A DNA stretch of 64,000 bases from Athripsodes cinereus (GCA_947579605.1 OX388317.1:13225384-13289383), one strand, 5' to 3'; numbered from the stretch's first letter, positions 50,026 to 62,314 are shown. Notes: generated by a model from the letters alone, not told the origin. Program-made: numbers and translations.

Positions 50026-50816
50026 ATATAAAAATATATTATTGAGCACTGTTTAATCTCCACTATGTTAGGTTAGATACCGAACGTTTTCGCCTATACT
50101 TGTAGGCATCTTCAGGGAAACTGAAATCTAAAAATTGTGAAGGCTGTTGTTCATGTGGTGAGAAGGGTGCCGGTAGTGGGAGGTAATGGTAGATATGGAA
50201 GCGGGATGGTTGGCAGGAGTAGGATATACTAACAAAGGAGATGAGGGTGGGATCTGTATATTTACAATGTTATTCTTATTCCTATAAATCTCTAAGGTTT
50301 CCAAGGCGTTTAGTTTACCCGCCCCACACACAGAATGTAATACCGTTGTACCGTTTATGTCAAATGTATGGTCATTGGTCATATTCGATACAATGGTCCG
50401 CAATTTCTGAATATGTAGACATTCCTCTAAACACCTTCACAATTTTTAGATTTCAGTTTCCTTGAAGATATCAGTTATTTTAGAAGGATTTACTATGTAA
50501 CAGTTACGAGACATTTTGAATGTTTTTTAAATATTCTACAATGCACATCCGTTACTTGATTTTTTAAAATCGCGTTCGATTTCGGTAAACCTTTACCATT
50601 GACGATTATCTCGCTCGAGTATTATCTCGCTCGTCAATGGTAAAGGTTTACCGAAATCGATCGCGATTTTAAAAAATCAAGTAACGGATGTGCATTGTAG
50701 AATATTTAAAAAACATTCAAAATTCCTTGAAGATGCCTACAAGTATAGGCGAAAACGTTCGGTATCTAACCTAACATAGTGGAGATTAAACAGTGCTCAA
50801 TAATATATTTTTATAT
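50026..50816. mobile_element. Long inverted-repeat element with a second palindrome inserted
   Basis: The left arm (50026-50145, starting ATATAAAAATATATTATTGA) is matched in reverse complement by two separated right-arm pieces, 50433-50469 and 50723-50816. The break is caused by a 253-bp insert (50470-50722) flanked by direct copies of TTCCTTGAAGAT. No coding potential beyond short frames. Confidence 0.8.
50513..50723. repeat. 211-bp near-perfect palindrome inside the right arm
   Basis: Arms of about 95 bp run from ATTTTGAATGTTTTTTAAAT to the complement ending CATTCAAAAT, around a centre with repeated ATTATCTCGCTCG. Arms are nearly identical. It is the main part of the insert that splits the outer element's right arm. 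Confidence 0.82.
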
Positions 50817-52124
50817 TTTATTTAATAAAATTAAAAATGGATTTCCACAGCGTAAACACAAAAACTCTTGAATTATTAATTATTTTTTTAGTTAGGTACT
50901 TACCAACATTGAATTATAATGAGACACTGTGGCTAATTTATTCGAAACAATACATTTTATGTGATTTTTTTTTATGTAAAGTACAGAATGATCTCGATTA
51001 CCTGGATTTAGCTTGTTCCTGTTAAAAAATTTAAAATGTTACACAAATAACAATGGCCAACCAAACTTTATTAAATATCTGGGAAAATAATAATATTTGA
51101 CGTTGAATAAAATACGCGACAAAATAGAATTGCCGCAATTGTACACAGAAGAATATTTTTTCTAAATTATGTAATACCTAGTAATGATTTATCATGATTT
51201 TCACTTTACACCATTAATTTCTTAATTCTGACAATCGAGATATTTGTAATACATAACATTTTTAAAGGATATTATTAGATTAATTCACTACAGTTTTAAG
51301 ATGGAGCAGTTTAATAATGAAATAAGTTGATTAGGTACTCAAACTTCTATGATAAAAAAAAACTAATGCTCTGTTTTGCTGTGTATTATAATTTATATAT
51401 GTAAAGCAATTTATTTGTGCTTTTTTTATTTAATTAGGTATAAAGTTTACATTATAATTACTTTTCTAATAAAAAATCTTTGTTTTTTTCCTACTCGCAC
51501 TTCACCAATTTTAGGTTCATACAAGTGGGCATAAATTTATGTTTAAAAGAATAATTTCATGTTGGAATCATAATTCCTTAAACACCGTGTTCTTATTTCA
51601 ATAATAATTTTAAATTTATCAAACAATCACCCTTCAATGCTTTTCACGCTTCAAGGCAGAAATCAGCCTTCAACATTCAGAGCGTCTTTACCTCAATTAA
51701 ATCTTCTCTTCCCACGACATATTATGTAGAATGCGACACGACACGACGTTGAAAGTTTATTGAAGCACGAGAATATTAATAAGATACCTAAGAAGAAACA
51801 GCCTTTTACGAAAACAGATTTATGTGAGGCAAAATTATTTTGTAGCATTAATAAAGGTTACTATATTTGCAATTATCTTTTACTAAATACTTCTACATAA
51901 AAGAAATTTGAAAGTTGAAAGGCGATGAGGTTCTTAACATTTTACATACAATATTCATGTATAACAAATTGCTTGTGGTTTGATGGACGATCATCAGCTA
52001 AATAATATTCATTTAATTTTGTTGTGCATTTATTGTTTGAACTACAAATATATTTTCGCCACATAGTAGCATTCCATAATTTCACAAAATTATACTTATT
52101 CGCAATTAATGATATTATACTACA

Positions 52125-52240
52125 CCCAACCGTTACGACATATCCCATAGAACGAGGTAGCCAGCACATCAGCATATAATAAACATACAAGCAGTCCTCT
52201 CCGTACCAACAAAATATTAAAACATTCAGGATGGGTGTGA
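52125..52240 (-). repeat. Interspersed repeat R, partial copy
   Basis: CGTTACGACATATCCCATAG, CAGTCCTCTCCGTACCAAC and AACATTCAGGATGGGTG match the family; the AMRFATH frame is degraded. Confidence 0.55.
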
Positions 52241-52692
52241 AGATTTTATTATTGAAACATTTGAGTTTCTAAAATTTAAACGAGTAATTTCATTTTCTTT
52301 TCTTCATTAAATATTAATATTTCATGTAATTGCTTATGCTCATTTATAATATTTTATCAAATAACTGTATTGTACTTCTGCGTTTGACGAGCATTGCATA
52401 CAAATTCACAATTGGCGGTGATATTGTATGGAACTCTTTAGAATCATAGACACGGTAAAACAGGAAGACAACATTACGAAATCAAATTTTGTTGTCTATA
52501 GTAAAATTTGACAGCTGACATCTGTTTCTTATGGAAGTTTGTGCCGCTGCGCTCTTTGATTCATGTGGTGTGCGTTTATTAATACTTAATATATATTTAT
52601 CAACAATATACTGTACTTTTGCAGTATTTTAGTTGTATAACATAGTCTTTTATAGGCGGTGATTTGAGTAAATAGTTTTATTTTTATTAAAC

Positions 52693-54819
52693 ATGGATAC
52701 GGTTTCATCTACTCCTGGTTTGGGCATGCAGCAGATAGATCTAACCAAACTGAATCTGCAACAGTTGACTCAACTAAAGCAGCAAGTAGATCAGGTAACA
52801 AAACATTTTGTACTATTTATTCATTAGTATTTTGAGCAGATTTGGGGTAGAAATAACTTCTAATTATTAATATTACAGGAACTGACATTATATCAGGACT
52901 CTCTGCAAACTTTGAAAATAGCCCAAACAAAATTTGTGGACTCTGGCGAAAGTTTAGAGAGAATCACTCCAGAAACTAAAGGAAAAGACATTATGGTACC
53001 ACTCACTAGTTCCATTTACGTGCCAGGAACAATCACAGACATTGAGAATGTCATCATTGATATTGGAACAGGATATTATGCTGAAAAAGTAAATATATAA
53101 TTTCTTTATACCCATTTTTTGTGATATTTCGTCTGTGCATTCATGAAACCTATTGGTATTTATTAAGATTTTGCAGAAAAAAAACTATTTTGCTGGATGA
53201 CATTTTCCATATGTCTGATTAGTTACGTGGAAGGTGTATATTGAATTTCTATGCATGATTTGAAAAGTTTCGCAGAATCATTTTTTTAAGTTCCCACGAT
53301 TGACCAAGAAAATGCACCGCATAAGAGATTGAATATCTCTCAATAACTTTTTCTGTGGATATATCAGCGTATAGAACAGAGGCGGCTCGTAGAAAAATTT
53401 TGGGCAGTGCATATTTGCATATAATATACATATATTACATACTTGTTCACCATCAGGCCACCCCCCTTGCATACTAACTAGATGGTTATGAACTTCATAA
53501 CAATTTTCGATTCAGACTCATCTCTTATAAGGCTTTTCCGCCAACATCAACACTATTTTTTTTTGTAACAGTTATTATATTATTATAAGGAAGGTATTTA
53601 CAGTTAATTTATTTGTAAATAAAATCCATCCCAAATCTATCAATCCACGAAACACTCCCTTATTTCTTGAATTTTCACTTCAATTTCCTCTCAATGTCAG
53701 CTCAAACGCACCACAGAATCTAACACAATCAATAATTCTAGACAGAATCAATCTGTTTTGTCGAATTTTGTCATTAAATTGTTTAATGAATTCTCGAAAA
53801 CCAACATCAAGTAATTGCCGAATATCAGTTCGATACAATAAATTCAGTTGCATCACATTATGCATGTGACTGAGATAATGCATGTTTATTTATTTTCTCA
53901 GCTAGATGAGGATGAGGTACCTACAATCAATGCATTGTTTTGATAATTTCGTATAGATCATTTTTATATGCATGTTTTAAATTAGCACTTATTATGAACT
54001 CCTCTACGCATGCGTTGTGCACTGCACGGGACGAATTATTGCCGTTCTTTTCTAACCCAATGAAGAGAAATATATCTCGCTCACAGCACCCTTTTGAGTA
54101 CAATTTAGATTTTGGTAGAGTTTGAATAAAAATCTTGTTGCATTTTGGATTATGCACGTAGGTCTTTATGCGCATACATGCGCATTTGGTATATCTATAC
54201 ACTATTGTTGCTATAGTACAAGCGTGTGTTTTACTGACTCGTAATATTCACAAACGTATTACGATTATAATTGGCTTTCATTTATGATTTTTATCAATTT
54301 AATATTTAGTAGGCAGTGCAGTGCACCCATGCCTTTACCAGCAGTCGCCTCTGGTATAGAATATTTCATCAGTAGACGTGGCTCGATTAAACAAATAATA
54401 TGCAATATATCATTTTTGAAAAAAAATTTCAAAGTTTGACTGGCATACTCTGCATAGTAATGTCGCTTTGAATTATTAAATTCAAAACTCTGCTATAAGA
54501 AAATATGTTCATTTATATATTGTTTTTTTTTGCAAAAACATTATCTATATGACATTTACAATCTTCAATTCAAACATAAAACCCAATGTCGCCAAATGAA
54601 GATAAAGATTGTATTGAACTTTTGTTAAAATTATGGTTATAGGATATTGCCGGAGCGAAAGATTACTTTAAAAGGAAAGTTGAATTTTTGACACAACAAA
54701 TGGAGAAGATACAAGCATTGGGCATTGAGAGATCCAAGATCAGAGACGCGATCTGTGATGTCATAGAGAGGAAGTTGCAGAGTCAACTAGCTGCTCAGAA
54801 ATCACCCGCCGCATCATAA
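52693..54819 (+). CDS. Pfdn5: Prefoldin subunit 5 (3 exons, 162 aa)
   Basis: Exons 52693-52794, 52879-53088 and 54643-54819, all phase 0, ending in TAA. It is an alpha-type prefoldin: an N-terminal coiled coil (about 12-60, with LNLQQLTQLKQQVDQELTLY), the beta-hairpin core (MVPLTSSIYVPGTI, then VIIDIGTGYYAEK) and a C-terminal coiled coil (about 108-150, with DYFKRKVEFLTQQMEKIQAL). Prefoldin is a cytosolic heterohexamer that hands unfolded actin and tubulin to the CCT chaperonin. Length matches the family. The start is supported by the conserved leader and lack of an upstream in-frame alternative. An AATAAA at 54923-54928 is the likely polyadenylation signal. Intron 2 is enlarged by a 977-bp hAT insertion. 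Confidence 0.95.
53377..54353 (-). mobile_element. hAT element, 977 bp, with 8-bp target duplication
   Basis: Ends CAGAGGCGGCTCG and CAGTCGCCTCTG are imperfect terminal inverted repeats of hAT type. GTATAGAA is present exactly on both sides (53369-53376 and 54354-54361), the expected 8-bp duplication. Subterminal repeats GGGCAGTGCA / TGCACTGCC are also inverted. The interior has a minus-strand transposase relic, so it is probably an internally deleted element. Confidence 0.9.
53600..53883 (-). pseudogene. hAT (ZMYM1-like) transposase relic
   Basis: The minus strand reads NRLILSRIIDCVRFCGAFEL then TLRGN, and after a frame change ENSRNKGVFRGLIDLG. This matches the order of the conserved region of ZMYM1-like hAT transposases (leucine-rich helix, RLIDxVxFLG, LAFRGHDE, then NxGxFxxLLDF). 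The BED/TTF zinc finger and the catalytic domain are missing or unrecognisable. Non-functional. Confidence 0.7.
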
Positions 54820-56063
54820 TTGTATTCAAATATTATTTCATTACGTGCCCTCCCATTTGGTTTTATTTAACAAACATAAAGATTACTACTTATATGATGC
54901 TTACCTTATTACCATATTTGAGAATAAATAAATATGCAATGTTGTACATATTTTCCATTCTAGCATAACATATGATTGGGTACATTAAAATTAATCTTTA
55001 CTGATTTGGAAGACCAACATATTTGTGTTTTATACTCAATGCAAATTACACATATATTATGTAGGAATGTAATGAAATTCAGAATTTTGAATTAAAATTT
55101 TATTATAAATACCAGCACTAAAATCACATTGTAGCATGATGATATCTACCGAGACCATTTTAAAGTTACGTTTAACAATATAACAAGCTTTTATGTCATG
55201 TATTTATTTGTTTTTCACCATAGATGTTTGTACTGGGACTAGATTTTAAATAGCAAGTAAAATATATTTATAAAAATTTAGGCTGCTTTCCTACACATTT
55301 TGTACGAAATCAACAAGGTCCTTGTTGTTAACAATTTTTAGTGTTAATATAATATTTACTTTATGTCTCAAGTTCTATTTCTTTTTATATTTGTTTAATG
55401 TCTATTCAATACGTTATGTATTATAATATGCTCTTACATAATATATATTTATAACTTCACATATTTGTTTTATTACCTCACAGCCGATAACCGACTGCAT
55501 CACAAATCTTTCGTGCCTGTTGGAAATTGAAATAAGAATAAGTTTACTACAGTGTTCAAATCACAATCAAGAAATTACTACTCATAGATATTTACAACCA
55601 GTAGTATAAGATGTTAGATATCAGCACCCATAATTTAGTGAATTATGAACATAAATGTTCTTAAACTAGGCATTGTAAGTTTTAAGCCTGTGCTATAATT
55701 GTTGTTCTTTCCGTCTGTTCTGTGTTGTGGTCTTGTTACTTAATGTTGCGTCAAAGTAATGAGAAGATTATTACACAGTATTACTCAAAGAACATCAACG
55801 CTACTTTTTAAGACTACTTTGTAAGATACATTGATTTCTTGATTACCTAATAGCGTTTTCAGTGTTGTAGAAAAATACCAAATTTAGATAAATTTTTAGA
55901 ATGAGGTGGGATTTTTTAAAATAAAATCACATAAGTTAATGTATTGCTAATTTTAATTGTAGCAAGATTCACACACCGTGTAAGAACTCATTATATAAAA
56001 TCTTGTTAAGAGATATTGGTTATAAATGCTTAGATTGAGAAGACTAGTAAGCAGTGCAATGAT
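54820..56063. other. Convergent intergenic region between prefoldin and glutaredoxin-3
   Basis: The 3' ends of two convergently transcribed genes: prefoldin polyadenylation signal at 54923 and, on the minus strand, the glutaredoxin-3 3' UTR on the right. AT-rich, no repeat family recognised. Confidence 0.5.
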
Positions 56064-59000
56064 TTATCCTTTGAGGGCTCCTTCCAATTCTCCAGCAGCT
56101 TGCATCTCCTTCACGATATCTAATCCACCAATCAATTCACCATTTACATAAACTTGGGGATAAGTCGGCCAGTCGGAGTATGTCTTAAGACCTTGGCGTA
56201 CTTCTTCGTCTGTGAGGATGTCAAAGGTGTCATAACCAACTCTGAAAACAATAACAAGAAAATTCTAGAAGAATTATCTATACATCTAGTAATCATCTTA
56301 GGAGCCCAAACAGTTGTTCGTATATTTGCACAAAATTTGAACTCAGCACCAATGTAATAACGAATCGCTAACCAAAAGCTGCATTTTCTAAAAAATAGTA
56401 CAATTTACAATGTATACAATTGTAGTAAAATAGTGACATACCCAATATCATTAAATATCTGTATAAGTGTTTTGCTGAAGCCACATCTTGGTACATTTCT
56501 GTCTCCTTTCATAAACACCATAACCTTGTGTTTGTTGATGAGTTTCTTGAGTCTCTCCTCCAGAGGTTCCTTACTGCTGCCATTAGCCCCTGAACTGGAG
56601 CTGTGTTGCTTTACTTTTGATGTGAGAGATGCTACATCAGCTCCATCGATTCTGTCCACTAATTTACTGTTTCTAATAAATGCTATTGTAGGAACTGCTT
56701 CAACCTGTAACATTCAAATTACAAAGACAAAGTGTTATAAAGAATGCCACTACATGTGTATATTTTTGTGGTATTATTTAAATGTTTACTGCTGTATTTT
56801 TCCAATTGATAGTCAATGATTCCACTGTCTTAACAGATCTACCGAGACGGTGTAATTTCTTTCACATCCACAAAATTCCGTTGGATTCTTATTCTACAGG
56901 TAAAATATTACATAAGTATTTACATAAAAATAATCTAAAGTACTCAATACTTAGTCACATTCATGTTACCTAAACATAATTGAGTGAGAAAATGAAGTAT
57001 TGCTGAAATAAATAAATAATAAAATACTTGATTCGCTAATAGAGTAAATAAAATATAGGAATTTATGAAGTTGTTGTGAACGCATAAATACTTGATAATT
57101 TTGAATTATTTTTATGTAGATGTATAGTATTCAACCTGGAGAACAAGAATCCGGCACATAATTGTGGATTTTTTAAGCACAACAATAAATATTTGCATTT
57201 TTCGTATGCCCTTGACGTATCACAAGTATCCTATGAATATCGGAGGCCATATTGAAATTTGTATGGTTATCATAATTACCAACATAACAAAAACAATGTT
57301 TACTGGACAAAATACAATGGAAGTCAAAATTAAACGGGGTAAAAAGTCAAAATAATGAAATGGGAAAATTATTACAATTTATTAAATCGAAAATAGACAT
57401 ACCTCATATTATTATTATAAATCCTTTTTCGTATATACTGTATTTGTGTTGTTAGGTAGTCTGGTGCTAATATATGCAAAAACACATTTATTATGTTGAC
57501 TGATTGCGGGTTAGGTTTGTTAGGTAGTACGGTGCTAATATATGCAAAAACACATTTATTACGTTGACTGATTGCTGGTTAGGTTTGTTAGGTAGTACGG
57601 TGCTAATATATGCAAAAACACATTTATTACGTTGACTGATTGCGGGTTAGGTTTGTTAGGTAGTACGGTGCTAATATATGCAAAAACACATTTATTACGT
57701 TGACTGATTGCTGGTTAGGTTTGTTAGGTAGTAAGGTGCTAATATATGCAAAAACACATTTATTACGTTGACTGATTGCGGGTTAGGTTTGTTAGGTAGT
57801 ACGGTGCTAATATATGCAAAAACACATTTATTACGTTGACTGATTGCGGGTTAGGTTTGTTAGGTAGTACGGTGCTAATATATGCAAAAACACATTTATT
57901 ACTTTAATTTTATAAAATTAGTGATATATATGGTATTTATGGATTTAATTAATTTTTTTATTGAAAATTTATCATTTTTCTCTATGATATGCATTGTTTA
58001 TGTCATATTGGTAAACCTGCAATTCATTTCCTCTATTTTAGTGTCAACATGGCGTCCGATACTCGTTTTGATTGTGATGTGTAAATCGTGGACAAAATAT
58101 GCAAATAATTAATTTTGTGTGCATTAAATCAACTTATTTTGGATGGATTATCATTTCTCTGGTAGAAAACTAAATACTCACATGATTATAACTTGAAAAT
58201 TCATAATTAGTTTTTTGAATAGTTCACCTATCCTCTATATTTACCCTACTACTACTACTATACCATCACGGCATATCCCACAAGTGGGGTAGCCAGCAGA
58301 TCAGCTGCATGTAAGAAACATGCAAACTGTCCTCTTCGTGCCAATATAAAATCAAGACATTCAGGATGGGTGGCAAACCTCATCGCATTGTTTAAAAATA
58401 TTTTCTGTAGGTACATAAACATTTTTAAAGGAAGAAGCAGCAACTGCACAAAATGAATCCACCAGTTTTTAATTATCTATTTTCTTGAAGCCATGTGATG
58501 CTAATGTTTAATTAGAATAACATGTTTGTATCATAGAAAATAGTTTAAGTATATATTTTTATAACATACTTCTGCGATTCTTCTGATGAAAATGAACTAT
58601 GGCTTATAATTAAAGTTTGGTATAATTTTACATAACAAATTATTTAACTATCATATTACCTTGTACTGTTGGGAGATTTCTGGAAGGTCCTCAGCAGGGC
58701 ATACAATAAATTGAGTGCCACTGGACTTAATATCCGGTATTGAAATAAGCTCAGTTAGTACATCAGTTATTTGCTTGCATTGGGGCGCCCATTCAGCGGC
58801 AAAATGTACTACAGATAAATTGGGGGCACTAAAAAATATAAATTATTCAAAAAGATTATTGCTTGTGTTTATATCTATAAAAGAGTTAGACATCAACCTT
58901 AAATATTATATATATATATATATATATTTGTTATAGCTCCAATGTTATTCGTCAAGTTTAAATCAACAAGAATATTTTGACAAAGTAATGTTTCTATTCA

Positions 59001-59263
59001 TGATACAACAAAATTGTAAGTTCTATGATAGCGATAAATACGTATATGCGTATTGCAAGTCATGTACTAAACATATATCGTTATTTAATATGATAATTAA
59101 AAAATGTTTTGTTTATGATACGATTTGATAAGAAACTCGTAAAATAAAATAACGCTGCGAATAACCTAACTTTCGAATAGTTTGTAGTAAATAAAAAAAT
59201 TATGCATTACCTTAATACTTTTTTCAGTTCATCCGAACTAGTTATATGCTTCATTGCTGACAT
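56064..59263 (-). CDS. Grx3: Glutaredoxin-3 (PICOT-like), 4 exons, 220 aa
   Basis: Exons in transcript order: 59211-59263, 58660-58828, 56442-56704, 56064-56241, consistent phases, TAA stop. Residues 1-105 form a thioredoxin-like domain with [18 protein letters not shown] at 31-35 keeps only one active-site cysteine, as in PICOT proteins. A Ser-rich linker (about 106-118) leads to one monothiol glutaredoxin domain (120-220) with [16 protein letters not shown]. The CGFS active site is at 148-151, with [20 protein letters not shown] for glutathione binding near the end. Such proteins form glutathione-ligated [2Fe-2S] clusters with BolA2 and work in cytosolic iron-sulfur trafficking. Insects usually have one glutaredoxin domain where vertebrates have two, matching this length. 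Intron 2 holds the 68-bp tandem array and a repeat R copy. Confidence 0.95.
57449..57903. repeat. 68-bp tandem array, about 6.7 copies
   Basis: Units start at 57449, 57517, 57585, 57653, 57721, 57789 and 57857 (the last partial), each beginning TTGTTAGGTAGT and containing GCTAATATATGCAAAAACAC. Units differ only at a few bases, for example TCTGG/TACGG, TATG/TACG and GCGGG/GCTGG. The array is in glutaredoxin-3 intron 2. Each unit includes TTAGG-containing sequence, but not as a telomeric run. Confidence 0.95.
58246..58395 (-). repeat. Interspersed repeat R, copy in glutaredoxin-3 intron
   Basis: Nearly identical to 23864-24000 with the (TAC)n end, CATCACGGCATATCCCACAA and CAGGATGGGTGGCAAACC. 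On the minus strand it keeps [20 protein letters not shown] and continues differently ([20 protein letters not shown]). Confidence 0.7.
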
Positions 59264-59697
59264 TACGTAGTCTGTCGCAATAATATGTTAATTATTATTG
59301 TCGAAAGTAATTAATTCAAATTAAACAATCAAAGCTCAATCACGGCCGTCAAAATGCACGTACACCCACCATGTTGCAAGCAGTAAAAACTATGGTGAAA
59401 AATAAATAAATCAAACATCATATTAAATAAATGTTTTTTAACAAATAGAACTGAAAATGAACAACATCTCATAATAAGAAAAAAAAAGAATATCCCATAA
59501 GTAGTAAATAAAGCAAATACATACTTAAATAATGACAGCCGCACGGCTCGGAACCACAGAATTCCATAGCTATAAAAATCATTGTAGGTGGTGTTGTAAA
59601 AATCTATGCTCGGAACTTATAAAAAAGTATGGCAACACATGATTGTGAAAAACATCTCTATGATCGAAAATTTGTTGTCTATGCATAGATTTTGTAG
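59264..59697. other. Upstream region of glutaredoxin-3
   Basis: AT-rich sequence that should contain the minus-strand promoter and 5' UTR of glutaredoxin-3. No clear core promoter motif was recognised, and no other gene. Confidence 0.35.
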
Positions 59698-59896
59698 ACT
59701 AGCGTCTAAAGGTAGAAGAAGAGGGATGAAAATACGCATGCGCAAAAATACTGAGTTTTGATTGGCTGCTGTTATATTATGTGTAAATACAAATTTGGAA
59801 CCGCTAAACAAAAAAATCAAAAACCAGAGAAGATTGTTTTCTAATGAACAAAAAAATTACGAAAAAACACCAGTTCAATTAGTATATGTATTATTC

Positions 59897-59990
59897 GAGT
59901 TATTCCAGACAGCGCAGGACCGAGATGCCTATGCCAGAGTGATCGCCAACGTCGGGGGGACCTGACAGGGCACCTACAGAAGAAGAAGAT
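59897..59990 (+). pseudogene. Non-LTR retrotransposon ORF end
   Basis: FQTAQDRDAYARVIANVGGT followed by a TGA at 59963-59965 and an (AGA)n tail resembles the last residues of RTE-like ORFs. Only about 30 codons remain. It lies within the 3.4-kb inverted-repeat element. Confidence 0.6.
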
Positions 59991-60729
59991 TATTCTATGT
60001 TCAATACCTTCCATTAAAGAAACAGAACAAATAGCAGTTAGTACTTTAGTGTATTTATTATTCTATGGCAGTTAGCATGATATTAAATCACAAAAAGGAT
60101 CATGTTGATGCCTGTCAAAATGTACTTGTTTTCTCTTCAATTTATTTGTTGTTTTTAATTTTCTACTTATATTTGTAGGTGTGTTGATGCTCCTGTTTGA
60201 TCTTTTGAAACTGTTGTGTTGTTTGTGGCCTGATCTGAGTTTGGTGTATGTGTGAAAATAATTATTGCTACCTAGGATATCACTACACAAGATAATACTT
60301 TCAGTATAATAATGTTTTATCTTACAATTTATTATCCTAAATGTATATGGTGTGTGCTTATTGATTTTTATTATTTTATTTCATTGACTATTGAAAGTTT
60401 TTTTTATAATTTTAAGGGGAATGTTACAATGTTGATAATTGCAGAGGGATTTTAATTTTCTAATAATTTATTTACCTCATTAACACCCAACTATCTAGTT
60501 TGGATGTACATAAAGTTGGTCAGTTTTTTTGGAATGCTTATTGCAAGGAATCAATGTGATTTTGTATTATTTAGTTTTAAATGTATGATTTTATTGAATA
60601 TTTTTGTACGGTTTTGCAGATTTTCTGTCAACTTTATTGTTAGGCAATAGGCTCTCATGCCGTAAAATGTATTGAGTTTACAAGCTTACGGGTGAACATA
60701 GTGACTATAAACTGTTTTCAAAATTGCGA

Positions 60730-61310
60730 AAAGAATGTAAAAAATTAGTTAATGTATTTTATACAAGATATATGAATAATATTGAGGATTCAATTAGTAG
60801 AAATACAAAAAACTTATTCAAATACTCCTATTCTTTGCGATCGGCATATTCCGGAGACTGTGCAATTTGCTGGAAGAACTGAAGACACCCCCGATGAAGT
60901 GGTGATACAATAATAGACTAAGATTAAATACAAAGAATTACCTAGTTATGCGTTTCTGCAGAAGTAAACATCCTTTTTTTATAAATATAAAATAAATGAT
61001 TCTCCGCTAGCATCAGTGAATGAAATAAATGATTTTGTATAATTTTTACCAGCGACTTACGTTTTGTTAATCATGTGGACAGTACTTGTAAAAGGTCATT
61101 AAGAATGTTGGGTTTTGTGCTGAGAATCAGTAAGCCTTTTTCAAGTCTGTATACATTGAAAATTATAAATACTTTTTTGATTTGTAAAATAATCTTTACA
61201 AGATAGAGAGTAGGTTTATGCGGTACATTAACTGCAGAATTGGTTTGCCTAGGGAGAACATTGATTATGATTATTTGTTGATGACTCTAAATCTCACAGC
61301 GATAACGTAA
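60730..61310 (+). pseudogene. Decayed Jockey-type reverse transcriptase
   Basis: Fragments in order on the plus strand: TRYMNNIEDSISRNTKNLFK (pre-reverse-transcriptase linker type), much later KRSLRMLGFVLRISKPFSSL with YTLKIINTFLI, then ESRFMRYINCRIGLPRENID and YDYLLMTLNL. The spacing and motifs fit the C-terminal half of a Jockey-clade ORF2 (ASRTLGF...IERxQxRFLRY...). The central catalytic part is deleted. Dead. Confidence 0.6.
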
Positions 61311-62300
61311 GTTACTTATTCTCCATTACTCTCACCTAATATATACAACTAGTAGGGTTATTATTATAATTATACTTACAGATATTAGTTTTGCTTTTTT
61401 TAATTTAACTACAGTTGTTAAAATCTAAATATCTCTTTTAATCATCACCCCTGCTAACAGATAGACTATTGGAACAAAAGAATTAATATTTCTTTGTTGA
61501 CCCTCCTTCTCTCACCCTGAGATTGAGCTAGCTGGCTGAAGGTTCTCGTCTGGGAGGAGGACCTGGTTTAAGGAAGAGGAGGGTTGTAACACAGAGGCAA
61601 AATTGACGATGCCCGGCTTGACTGGAAAGGAGGTGAAGAGAGAGCAGCAACAGTATAAAAACTTAACATATGCTTATGGTGTTCTTTAGGAACACATTGA
61701 AATAAATAATATTAAAATTATAAAAGTTAGAAAGCTATAGCATATTACTATTATTTGAGGCAGGTGATGTAAAACACAGTAATTAATTAAACATACTATT
61801 TATTTATAAAAAAAAAAACATTTAAAAATACCATATTAGAATAAAAATATAGGAGTGTAAGAAAATAATTAATTAAAAACCAATCTTAGTCTAAAAACAT
61901 CTTATCCTTGGCGCATCTTCCATCCCTCACAAACTTCCTAAATATACATACTCGTCCACTTGCTCCAAACATTCATTTTCAACCTTTATTTCACATATTG
62001 TTCTAATGTTCGTGCAGAATACTTTTTAATTAGGTATTCTTTATCATCAAATAACACTATCAACTTACTCCTTCCCCACTGAGACGAATATTAGGTTTGT
62101 GTAATTTCATCAATTTACATCAAGTTTTGAGATTGATCATAAAGTTTTTTTCTTGAATATAAATCATTAATCATATGCACTTAGTTTTTTTCTCCTTTAC
62201 TTCAATGTTATGTACTATCAATCTAGTATACCTACCCTCGATTATCAATGTATTTTAAAAAAGATAAAATCTTTACACATCCAAAATAATAAAATTATTA
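61311..62300. other. Interior of 3.4-kb element, unassigned
   Basis: AT-rich sequence with no recognised gene. It includes a GC-richer stretch (61500-61640, with CTGGGAGGAGGACC and AGGAAGAGGAGGG) unlike its surroundings, of unknown origin. Confidence 0.35.
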
Positions 62301-62314
62301 CTTCGACAATGAGG

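Larger units (their letters stand above)
49005..52692. other. Intergenic region between perilipin and prefoldin
   Basis: Perilipin 3' UTR and spacer, largely occupied by MITE A copy 2, the nested inverted repeat at 50 kb and a repeat R fragment. The region 50830-52120 is AT-rich with nothing recognised. The prefoldin promoter must lie just left of 52693. Confidence 0.4.

Noticed and set aside
53927..54202. 91-residue minus-strand frame in the hAT element
   Set aside because: It may derive from transposase sequence, but no zinc finger or conserved block could be recognised, so no separate call is made.
56433..56819. 128-residue plus-strand frame
   Set aside because: Antisense shadow of glutaredoxin-3 exon 3.
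57449..57903. CRISPR-like regular repeats
   Set aside because: Units are contiguous 68-bp tandem copies with no unique spacers, in an intron of an animal gene.
57449..57903. Interstitial telomeric repeat (TTAGG)n
   Set aside because: TTAGG occurs only within each 68-bp unit and never as a pentamer run.
60072..60290. 72-residue minus-strand basic frame
   Set aside because: Low-complexity and basic, inside a decayed mobile region, with no recognised domain.
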